Assembly (NCBI GenBank): GCA_030867875.1
Contig: JAOWCC010000019.1
Location: forward strand, 79,698,861-79,762,860
From: Actinernus sp. WN-2022
Taxonomy: Eukaryota; Cnidaria; Anthozoa; Actiniaria; Actinernidae
DNA: 64,000 nucleotides
Reading direction: 5' to 3'
Shown: positions 11,330-23,600 of the stretch, in pieces
Numbering within the stretch: position 1 is the first letter of the stretch
Layout of the letters: the number at the start of each line of letters is the position of its first letter
Notes under the pieces: generated by a model
Told to the model about the DNA's origin: nothing
The model's input: only the letters and a program-made list of their open reading frames with translations
Database searches by the model: none
Position numbers and translations under genes: made by a program

Positions 11330-11494
11330 ACTCATAGTCACAAATCCTTGGGGAAAAGATTCTTTCTTCGATATATTTCCATACTGATCGATCAATGTAT
11401 CGTTTCACACGTTAACAAGAAATCAACAATACACGGGTATTCCAGTCAACATGTCACGGTTACATTGGTATGTATAATATAGTCACGCGACAAG
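11330..11494 (+). promoter_or_regulatory. Conserved 5' flank of copy 2 (putative promoter/5'UTR)
   Basis: This segment and 30800-30978 upstream of copy 3 share long matches, including GATATATTTCCATA, TGTATCGTTTCACACGTTAA and AGTCACGCGACAAG just before the ATG. It is duplicated with the gene, so the promoter probably lies in or near it. No TATA box is evident, and the transcription start cannot be seen. Confidence 0.4.
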
Positions 11495-11606
11495 ATGGCG
11501 GTGGTACGGAGCAAACTACAGGATGTGCCAATACCTGAAGATATCACTGTCATTTCCAGAGTTCATTCTCGGGAAATTCGACGAATACGGCGATAAAGTT
11601 GCCATC
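11495..11606 (+). CDS. Copy 2, exon 1 (frameshifted)
   Basis: ATGGCGGTGG start, 112 bases before GTAAGT; copy 3 has 111. The first 17 residues ([17 protein letters not shown]) match, then the frame shifts and reaches TAA in CGATAAAG. Restoring one base would not need any other change. Confidence 0.7.
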
Positions 11607-14600
11607 GTAAGTAATAGAGCAAATTGTACCAAGATATATGAAGGTTTTCCCTACAATTTATGAATGTATATGATTCCTTGACCTACCCTGGATGAGCGAA
11701 GCGAGACCTCTTTAAGAAAGGAGAAGCTAATGTGATCTAGGAGAGGCCGGTTTCCAACCTCTGATCCAGGGTATCCTTGACCTGGAGCAAAACCAAGACT
11801 CGATTATGAATTAATCATTGCATTTCCATACTTGTTTTGTTTAATATAAGTTCATGAGAATCACAAGGGAAATATAATCTGGCTGTTTTCAAGGGAATTA
11901 TAATACCTATTTCTGAGGGATCAATGTATGATCGGAGGATGTTATTTAGATGCAAACAATCAGTCCATGAGCATAACAATGGCCGGACTTTTTAACCTGA
12001 CATCGGCATGATAGCAGCCAAACAAGAGCAATAATAACCGAACCTGACAAGAGCGGTAACTAGCATAACAAGAGCATGTCACCCAGCCTGACAAGAGCAT
12101 GAATTAGCATGACACGAGCAGAACATGAAAATCGTCTTGATCGGGGATGAGAACGTAACACGAGCACAACAGAAGCATGACAAGAGCATGTCATTCAGCC
12201 TGACAATAGCGTGAATTAGCATGACACGAGCAGAATATGAAAATCGTCTTGATCGATATCGGGGATGAGAACGTAACACGAGCACAACAGGAGCATGACA
12301 AGAGCATGTCATTCAGCCTGACAAGAGCGTGAATTAGCATGACACGAGCAGAATATGAAAATCGTCTTGATCGGGGGATGAGAACGTAACACGAGCACAA
12401 CAGGAGCATGACAAGAGCATAACAAGAACATGACAAGAGCGTGAAACATTGTTCGGCCGTAGCCCGGCTTGAATCACGCCATGCCAACCACCTGAAATGC
12501 TATAAATAGTATTCGTTCCCTGCTTGAATATAATCACGCTATGCCAACCACCTAAATGCTATAAATAGTATTCGTTCCCTGAGCTGCAGAGGTCGAGAAC
12601 TGATACCTGTATACGTATTTGAACTTAGATTTTTCTAGATTCCACACATTTATGCATGAATTGTTGCGTTCGACGAAGGAGAACGCATACTAATCTTGCA
12701 GTGGACTCCCTGTGGTCCTGTGTGGGCTACCTGTGCTTCCCCAGGCGAAAGAAATCATGGTCCTCACCAACCTCGTTCCCAGGGGTCTTTACGCGCCTAA
12801 TCAAAGATGGCGTCGAAAGTACCCCTGGTACAGGCTGGTCATGTGACCCAAAATATGCCCAATATGTGGGCATATTTTGAGGAGCATCCGCCATCTTGGA
12901 TTCATCATCGCTGAAAAACGGTTAGCGGTTGAAGTGTGATCCCAATGAATTCCACCCGTACATTATTCTACTTGTACCCAGTTGCGAAGTGAGTAAAATA
13001 AAAGGCAAAAACGCTAAGTTCTGATGAATTTGTAGTTGTTTTCAACGAATTTTGAACGCGCAATGCGAAAGACGACATCACCAGTTTATTTTTTAAAGCG
13101 AAAATGCACGCGCTATTTCAAATTCTCCAATCAGCGCGCGCTTAACGTCTAGCCAATCAGTGGCCGAATCCAACCAGCCTGTACCAGGGGTACTTTCGAC
13201 GCCATCTTTGATTAGGCGCGTAAAGACCCCTGGGAACGAGGTTGGGTCCTCACGTATGTTTGTACTTTTTAGAATAAATTATCTCGGCCGGGGAACTGGT
13301 AACCACACGTACACGATGCGAGCGGCCATTTTGCCTTTTTTGATGAATGCCATCATGCCTTCATGGCTTCTGTTTTGTTTCGTGATCGGTTAGTTACTTG
13401 CCTTATTTTCCGACAATGCAATGCAATGATGTTTCAAAGGTTCGCAAGTACAATTGAGCAAAGCCTGAGGAAAGTGTGTAGTACATCTGGAGGACCTTTA
13501 ACATTCAACTCGGCCATAATTATTTATTTATGCTGAACCCGAGTGAATGTGCGATCGAAAAATATGCTGTTGGCTTGCTCGCTGCATTGAATTGTGCTGT
13601 ACGGTTTGCCGATACCAAAACTGCAAATGGTCAAGATGCTATAAATCATACCTGAAGGCTGAAGAGAAATACATGGATATGAATATTTCAGTGTGAGTTG
13701 TGTGAAGAAGCTTTTTAAATACTACACGTGTGCATCATGGTGGTTTAAGTCAAACATGGTCTGTTACGACACCAGCGAAGTTGAACAGAGAACTGAGTCA
13801 AATCAACTCACCATAATTTGTAAACAACCGAGTGCATTCTGTTGGCTTGCTCGCTGTACTGGATTCTGCTTTTCGCTGTACATACAGATACCGAAACTAC
13901 AAACAGTAAGATGACCTGGCTGAAGAGAAACAAGGTCCGAGTTTTCTAAATACCCGTAAATAATTTATCGCCGTATCTTGTGTGAGTTACGACAGTGTAC
14001 ATCTTGGTTAAACAAATTAACGGATTCAAATTAACACTACATTCAGACAGAGAGTTAATCTATACCGACACTTTGATATGCCAAGGAACTGGAATATCAA
14101 CACGGTACAAGGTGAGGGAAATTTAAAGTACTGACTTCATTGCTGTGTTCAATTAATCTACACTGAATTTCTAACAGACCTGAAACAAGTCCTGGCTTTG
14201 ATCGCATTGACCATAAATTATTCTGGAACTAACAATGGCGCTCAATATTCTGCAGCCAACCTTGTTCTCACTTGAAAAATACCCGGGAAACATAATGTGA
14301 ATGATCTGACTCGAAGGAACTGCATGGGCTGTACTTTATACACATGCATACCTATAGATATACTAGTTCATGTTCTAAGAATTGAACTGGAATTCAGTTT
14401 ATACACATCTGAATAGTAATATTTACTTATACGTACTTTATATGAATCCCTTTATATATACTGTATTTTATATATTCTGTAATATAGTCAGGTCCCCAAT
14501 TAGCTTTACAGCTAAATATAACTATTGACACTCAAATAAAGTTCATGTATATATGTATGTAAATGTATGTAGCTATAGCCTGGGTTGATTTGTGTTCTAC

Positions 14601-17600
14601 ACTAACTTCAATTATTGCTTTACACTATTACCACACAGCAAAATGTGCTACTAATTCTCAAATCAATGCCATAACCATATAAAACACACATATATATATA
14701 TACATATAGCTCCATAAGCATCGCATCCAATGATTTAATGTTACACAAAGATAATTATAGTTTTATACCCAGATGCATCCCCTTGTATATTAACATATAA
14801 GTCAAGACATCACAATTTTCACATTAGATAAAAAACAAGCACTTTTGATCAGGATTACGTACACCGTCCACAACATTGCAGCAATTTTTCAGCTTTTCAG
14901 ACTGTTACCAGAGTCCTTTGTCTTTCAAAAAATATGTCGAACGCACTTTGATAATCTATGATTACTTATAGTTTTAAAATATTTTATTGACAAAATAAAC
15001 ACGTTCCTACTTAAATCCATGTAATTTAATGGCCCTGCATGCTGTTTATCGAAACGAAACAATGAGGAATTTATACAAAGTAGAAACTTTCTGAAGCCAA
15101 GAGATGACCGCTATAATTATAACCTAGATTTACTTGCGTTTCAAAATACACAATGTTCTAAGCTACTATAACTATAAGCTTATTATATGGTGTTTACTAG
15201 CTAGTTCCTTTATTCGCTTTTAATTACGTTTCACATCCAGGTCTTCGAAAAATATGATAAGCATAAAGTTTTGCTAACGGCGAACGAAAAACAGAGTGAT
15301 TTACTTTCTTTTGCGTTCTCTTGTAAACGTAAACTTTGGGATTTTCACATTATTTTTTCCAGTGAATGGTTGAAATGTAGGTGACTGCAAGCATTTTCAC
15401 GTGCAGTTAAAAGTTTCTGTCCCCCCCCCCCTCCACCCCCCCCCCCCCCCCCCCTCCACCCCCCCCCCCCCCCCAACCCCCTCTCCGCCCCGCCCCGCCC
15501 GCTATTTTGGCCGCACGAGAATAGGGCGAGCGGCCTATGATCTCCGAGGAAACGACTAAAATGTCGCATTTGTGTACGCACCTTTACATTAGCGGTTGTA
15601 ACCGCTGCATCAAGACGAGGCTGCTTTGGTTCGTGCATTTTCTCTTTAGAGGGCATGTTGTCAGTTGAGAATATTCCCTTGACCACAGGAACGCGCCAAA
15701 TCCTCAATGGTAAAAACAACAAACTTGTCGACTGAGAAGATGTGCTGGCCCCTTTTTGTGCTGTGTTAATACATAATTTCTGAGGGTGCTTCTATTCAGG
15801 AAGGTTGTGAGGAAGTTGATTACAAAATTAGCATAATTACATGATACATGTAATTATTTAGCACCAACTTTCACCAGAGCTAGAGAGAAATTCAGTTTAA
15901 AAATGGAAACTAAAACGACTCAAATCAGAGGCACTCGGAGAGTAAATGTGATCAACAAGTCGGTGAGAGCTTGCTAAATGGCAGACCACTACAATTTTGT
16001 ATTTTTGTTAATTTTTCTTTCCCTTCATGATTAGAATTCATTCCGACTCCTGACAAAACAACCACGTAAGTAAACTTGACCTTATTCGAAATTGATGTAT
16101 ATCACAAATGGATTGCTTACCTCTTCCCTCAACCCTGAGAACGGTTGCTATCAGCCTTGTCTTTTCACCTAGTTCGCCAGTCTATAACTTCCACTTCACC
16201 CTTGGCTTCAAAAGGGCCTTGCAATCGACATTAGTCAGAATCAAAATAGAGGCAGGCATACAATATATGACATATTGTAACAACTTGGACGTCTCCCGTT
16301 GGACACAAAACTCAGTAACGTTTTAGAGTCAGTTAGAGCACCTTAGTTTTGGACCCGGGGGGGGGGGGGGGGATACTCCTGTTTGTGACGTATTATGTAT
16401 GTGCCGCCCGGGTGGGTCAGGGTTTTGAGCTCAGTTTGGGCAGGTAGGGTCAGGGTTTTGACCTGATTTGGGCAGATCAGGGTCAGGATTTGAGTATAAT
16501 TTGGGTGCAGTCAGGGTCGGGGTTCAGTATTTTTTAGGCAGTTAGGGTTATTTTTTTTTTAGCTACTATGTCAAAAAAATACATTCTGTTGCCGCATTTT
16601 GATCGCCTGTCCACATGCAAGCACTGAGGTTCCCTTACATTGTGACGCCGCTCATTCGTACTTCAGTACTTATCTATGTACTCCATCTGCTGATTTGTTT
16701 ACCCAATACCACGTCCCGACTTGAAATGTTCCGTATTTTGCATGCAATCCCGGTACGCGGTATACCGGCCGGGATATATATCCGACCGTGTTTTGAAAAC
16801 AATTTAAAGAAGGGGCGCCAATAAGGGTTTTTTTTTTCAAAAAGGGGGCAATCAGGGTTTTGGAGCTCGGATTGGGTCAAACAGGGTCAGGGTTTGAGTC
16901 TCTTGGCCTCACATACATACCCATTTTTCATGTACACCCCTCGGGGTTTTGGATCAGTTCAGTTGCAGTCACTCAGTGGAACTACAAAATGAGCGCCAAA
17001 AAACGCATTTCAGTAACCGTAATTGACTCAATCATCAGATCTCTGAGTTAAGCCAATGAAACTTAAATACTAGGGCTATAGGTAAACGATATCAACTATG
17101 GTTCAAATATGCATTCTTTCATTTGACCCCACATTCCTATATATAGTTATACACTCAATATCAGTTACTGTTTATTCAATACTGCACATATGATAAGAAT
17201 CGGAGATTTCGATCCCATGCTAAAATGTCCGGTCAGGCTAAATAAAGAAGTCAAAATACCCATCATTGCTTTTGATTTGGCTATACGGAAGTAGATCCAA
17301 TTAATGGTCAAAGCTACTAGTAACGAAACTACCAAACCTAAACTCGGATATAGACGATATCTATCATGAACATGTCGAAGAAAACCAGCTTACTTTCGCA
17401 TTGCATGTTTTATAATTCGTACGTGCTGGTGCATGCTATTTAATTTCCATTTCGTGTCGCAGTGCCCATTTCTTGTCTGGCTCATTTCAGGCTCGTGTCA
17501 GGCTGTAATGTATCAGTCAATTCCAAACCCGTGAATTCCCCGCCGGGCTTGCTGCCGAGGGTGAGGAATTGGACGAGTATCTAAGCCCTCAGGGGCGGGC

Positions 17601-20600
17601 ATTTGACAAACAGTGGGGGTGGGGGATTTGATCGGTGTTCAAAAAATACATTCTTTCTGTCTAAAAATTCGCATCGCTCGCGTCGAAATGGCGAACGTAC
17701 GTGTCTTCGAGGAATTCCAGGATAATGATTGCGCATTTGTAGAGGCTTGATAGAGTAAACCTGCCAAATTTGAAGGCCACTTTCAGAGGTAAATTGCTTA
17801 TGTTTAAACCTATAAACGTTTTGTTTCATGAACTTTGACCGACTGCGTGATACTTAGTGCGTGACAAGATTTGTGATAAGTTGAATTTGCTGCGACCCTC
17901 GACAGCGCGCGAGTTAAAAACTTAATTAATATATCGGTAAAAGACGGGCCGATTGGTGCCTGTTGCATACTTTATATACCAAGAACATAAGCTAATATAT
18001 TCAATTTCAAACCATTAATACGTTTATTATAAAGTATATAACTGAAACCAAGAACGATCATATCGAGCCGGTAGAAATGATTGTTCTCATCCCTGACCGG
18101 TTGAAGGTGGTTTTCACCGTCGGTGTTTCCTGTGAATTGCTTGAGTCAGAGATTCTGAATAAAACAATGATTTCATTTATTTGTCAATAGTCTTTGCCTT
18201 GTAAAATTTTCTGAGCCGGTCCCCGATGGTGGGGTATTTGAACAGCCTGGATGAAAAACTGGTGGGGCATTTGAGCAGTTTTTCTGCCTTGGTAGTGGTG
18301 CATTTGATCGAATTTTTTTCAAAATGTAGAAATGCCCGGTGGGTGACTGCACCCAAATTATACTCAAATCCTGACCCTGATCTGCCCAAATCAGGTCAAA
18401 ACCCTGACCCTACCTGCCCAAACCGAGCTCAAAACCCTGACCCACCCCCGCGGCACATACATAATACGTCACAAACAGGAGTACCCCCCCGGGGCAGCAG
18501 TATTCCTTCCGGATTCAGGCCGGATTTTGTCTCTGTCAGGCTCGAAATTTTCGTACGGGTGGGACTGTTTTATATCTTAACCAGCGCTCTATTCCAAGAG
18601 ACTATAAATGCGTTACGAATACTAGTTACTACTGACATACGTTAATCAAACAGTAACCGCAATAGTAAAGTATACAAAACTATTTAGACTACTTTGCAAT
18701 TCGAATAGGCCCTTTGCAGCTAACAGTCACGTGCTGATATAATATTTCATTAACGAATTAATTGAGCTTGTGATCCCCATGGGAAAGGCGTTGCCATGGA
18801 TGCTGGAGAGCAAGCTATCCGAACAGGTTTTGCTAATAGCAATACCGATCTCGTAAAAGGCCTTTAAATAAATGAAGTCAGATATGTTTTGCTCTCCAGT
18901 ACAACCACGTGATGTGTTAGCTGCAAGGGGCCTATTGTTAATATTAATTCAATTGTCAATATTAATTGTTAATATTAAATAATTATTAATATTAATTAAT
19001 TTCTCAACCTTCTGTACAAAGCCTATTTGTGCATTGCTCTATTTGGGGAGTCACGCCATATTTGAACGAGGGAAGAATGGGGCGAGGACAAAAAAGGAAG
19101 GAGGGGGAGGGGAAGGAAAGGAACGGTAACATCTGTACTATATATGGGGGGATCTGATGGGTTACAATTCCCGAATTTTCTGAAACTGGTAATGCGTCAA
19201 ATGCAGAAACCTCCACCATTTTCATCTAATCTCAAGTGTATGGTTTGAACATGAAAACGAGGCAAAATCCTTTCTCCGTATTTTCTTGACCACCTTTCAA
19301 GTAAAAATCATAAACCTTTCCATAATTGTAGAAACTGGTTGCTTAAACACACTAGTGATGCCATAGAAACCACCGTTGCGAAAAATTAGGCGGTAAAATA
19401 CAATGCAAATTTGTACATGGCGAACCTTTCAAAACGGGGTGTGGAAAGAGCCCTTACCTTAAGTTTATCCTCACTTAATTTTGACTATTAGCAATGTAGG
19501 TACACTAATTAGCCTTTTCTCCTTGTCTGCATTCAATATTAGCAGAAATATCGGGAGATTCAGAACCGGAAGTGAACAATTCCGGCCTACTCTCGCCGAC
19601 AACCATTTAGACAAATTCCAAAGATTTTTAGCGTTTATATAACGCCCAATTTTCAATGCCTTTGTCCAAATAAATCAACCCTCCAAAAAGGCTTTATGTT
19701 TGACTTCCGGTGAAATTGCATTGTTCAGAACAGCCAATCAGAATACACAAATCGAGTTGTTCCAGAGCCCTATATTTTCTTCGAGCGTGCGCAGTAAGAA
19801 ACATGGGGTCTGGGTACGAGATTGGGTATACATCAGCTGTAAGTGTCACTATTTTGTTCTAAACATAATATCAAAATACAAATCATAATTAACTGAAAGC
19901 AATCAATTATTTTACCAGGTTGATAGTGCATCTGGTAGGTCCTTCACTTACGCACAACTTAAGGCACTAACACGAAAGTGTGGCTCTGCTCTCGTTAAAC
20001 AAGGCTTCCAATACAAAGACACACTCGCTATAATACTTCCCAACATCATCGAGTACCCGATAGTGTTTTATGGCGTGATGTCAATCGGTGGAATAGCGAC
20101 CACCATTAACCCGACCTACACGGTACGCGAACTGGTCTACCAACTGAACGACTCGTGCTCTAATTACGTCATCACCGTCCCGTCGCTGGTGGAGAAAGTG
20201 ACGCGAGCAGCAGCACAATGCGGCATTCGACGTGTGCTGGTGCTCGGTGAAGCTGAGGGCTACGAGTCATTCGAAAAGCTCATATTGAGCGACGATGGCT
20301 CTACTTTCCCTAAGAACGTGCCAGTACCGGATTGGAAAGAAGATGTTTGTTGTTTGCCTTATTCCAGCGGCACCACAGGCCTCCCGAAAGGCGTCATGCT
20401 GACTCATTATAACCTTATTTGTCACGCGCTGATATTGACCCACCCTGAGAGGATGGTACTACCTGAGCACATCGATCGAAGAGTCAGTTTACTGGTTATA
20501 CCGATGTTTCATATATATGGCTTGAGTATTTTCCTCGGGATCTTTTTGTACGTGGGATCGAAGTTGGTTTGCATGCGACAGTTTGAACCGATGGCATTCC

Positions 20601-23600
20601 TGAAGGCCATACAAGACCACAAGGTAAAGTAAAGTAATATTATTGCTTTTTTTTCTAAAGACAAAGCTTTTGGTAAATTGTAATAGCCTCGCGACCCTTT
20701 TCGTTTGGTTTCTCGTTGAGTGCGTTTGGGCTTCCCGCTTGGCTTCCATGTGGCCTCGTATATGCGGATTGAAATTTGGTGTATACCTCGGTTAAACATC
20801 GGAAACATTGGACAATGTTTCAGGAAATCCCGGGTAGGTTAATCTTGAAAACCGAGTGTTCTGATTAGTCAGTGAATTCAAGTGCTCAGCTTGGATAGTC
20901 TGCTCATTATGTCACAGTTAAGATGAGCGTGCCATCCGCTCAAATATTCAATAACAGATTTAACCAAAGGAAAGCAACGCAACGCAATGCAAAGCAAATT
21001 TAAAGCAACGCAGTTATTTCAACAACAAGAAAATGGTCGTGAGGCTAGTAATACATTACTAGTTAAAGAAAAATTGATGTTTCTAAAGCATAAAATAGTG
21101 TTTCAAACGAACTCTTGCGTGTATATTTATGACTGGCTTTAATGGAAGTATCCCTTACCTACTCTTTAAAAAAAATAAGTTAAGTTAGTTGACCATTCTA
21201 GCTGGCTGTGGTTTCCAGGTAACCGATCTGTCCTTAGTACCACCACTGGTCTTGTTCCTGACCAAACACCCCAGCGTTGAACAATACGACCTATCAAGTG
21301 TGTATGGCGTTGGTTGTGGGGCCGCACCTCTGGGTGATGGAGTTGTGGATGCACTAAAGGCGAGAATGCCCAACGTCGAAACCATTAGCCAAGGTATGAA
21401 GTGTCGAAACTATTTTCCAAGGAATGAAGAGAAGAGAACTGCATGTCAATCCACCGGAGAATAACGAAAAAGATGACGGCCAGCGGCGTAGCTAGCCATT
21501 TTTGGTTTGTAAGCCCGTTCCAAACTTCGTTCAACTAGTTCAACGGGGAAAATGTTCGTATAATAGACATGTCCAGAAAGTTTGTAAGCCCGGGCTTACT
21601 GGCTTAAAGGCAGCTACGCCCATGACGGCTGTCCATTTGACCACAATCCCTTGCGAACCTAATACAGCCAAAATATCACGTAATCCTCTGTTCTCCTCCA
21701 TGACAGAGTATTGGCAACAGCACTTGTAATGGCTTGATTTTAAGATTTAAATCCTCTCTACCGTGGTTTGATAACGTATTTAACTTTTTTTCCCGCGCAA
21801 GGTATTGTGGGTAAATGTCCAAGCCGCCATCTTTTTCATTAATGGATGACTATTTGCTGTGATTCGTAATGTTGGGGTGCGTCGGCTCGGAATATAAACA
21901 CTAGGCCTGAAATGTCAACTAATACTCGCTTCTCACGCCGGTCAGCATATACCTTAATCGACGTTTCATTTGAGTTGATTATGCCAGTACATGGCTCTTG
22001 ACAGGTGTAACTCTGGAATAGTCTGTCCCAACCTCTAAATGGGAAGGGAATGTTAATTAAGAAAAAAGAAATTAGAGGGAGTCTTGTGGGAGAGGAAGAT
22101 TAACTCTCCCCCTCCTGTCGATTCCCTCTCCTCCCCCACCTCTCTTTCCCCCAGTCTTCCTCTTCTTTCTTTTTGGCTCACCTTTTTTTGCTATCCTCTC
22201 CAACTATCTAGAGCATAGTTCCGGAATAGAGAGGAGTTCATAATGAAAAGTGCCATTACTTCTGGCTAGGCAAAATAAAGGCAATAAGAAAAAGAAGACA
22301 TGATTTTCCACATTGAAGTCTGGAATTCGCTTTCTTCCCAATCTAGTGGAAAACTAGGTTCAAGTCCTTATAGATTGTTTGGATGAAAAATCTAAAAAGT
22401 GGCGTCTTTTGTGACCAAACTTTTGACGAATTGCCGAACGAAAATACTACTTTTACAAGTCACAAAAAGTAGGATAATGAACGCCAAGATTTTAACCAAT
22501 CAGGGATTAGCACGTGATCGGCACATTTCGCATCGTTTCGTCTGTAACTGTCTTTGATCAGACACGTCATAAACAGAATAATATATATATACACATTTGG
22601 AGGTATGGAATTTATCTTCGCTTGCTGATCTATAGGTATATGTTATTATTGTCGCGGTATCAGTAATCAGGTGAATTGTAATATAACACGTGTTGGCTTT
22701 ATACTAATAAGGATTAGATTTCCTTTACCCCGTGTTCCCTTCTTCCAGGGTACGGTCTTACTGAGACAAGCCCAACCTGTATGGTTACTGCGCCTGGTGT
22801 GTTCAAGCCAGCTTCTGTTGGTGGAGTCTGTCCTAATTTACAGGCAAAGGTATAAAGAGTTATCATGGTAAAGTAGCTAGTTACTTCTTGTACAATGTGC
22901 ATTTGCATAGGATCGTATAGTTCCGTAACAGACGAGGCAACGTTTACAAAGGGGGAGGGGGTGGGGCATGGGGAGGGGGGATCAAACCACCTAGCGAGGA
23001 AGCTCCACTTACTCTGACAGCATTTTGGAGTGTACATAAGTAGCTCTACTTTAAACATTTTTTTTCAGATTTACATTCTTGCCTCTTACTAGCTACGGTC
23101 ATGTTACAAAGATTTGATGGGAATAACGGAGCATAACGAGTTTATTTCTAGTTACTTGGAATCATATTATTACGTAATATGTGTAATGTGGCTTCACGAG
23201 AAAATTCATAGTCTTGTATGTTTTTATCTGAGGTGATTGACTTAAGAACAGGAGAACTGTTACCTGCACGAAAAGATGGCGAGATTTGCATCAAAGGTCC
23301 TACCATCATGAAAGGTAAGCCACTCAGATCTGCACCTCATACCGTACAAATCCTACAGGATATGGCCTTCTTAAATGCACAGCTCCTGTGGTATATGAAT
23401 CTTGAATCTTGAATTTTGATCATTCTTAGGTTACTTCAACAATCCGAAGGCCACCGCTGAGACTATTGACAGCGAGGGCTGGCTACACACAGGAGACATT
23501 GGACACTATGACGAGGAAGAGCATTTCTATATAGTGGGTAGAGTCAAGGAACTTATCAAGTACAAGGGATTTCAGGTGAGATAATGGATGAGCGTTTTTT

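Noticed and set aside
15345..15722. Gly-rich minus-strand ORF
   Set aside because: It comes from the C-rich tract.
18226..18645. 139-codon open frame
   Set aside because: Translation of the CAAAACCCTGACC and GGGGCATTTGA repeats only.
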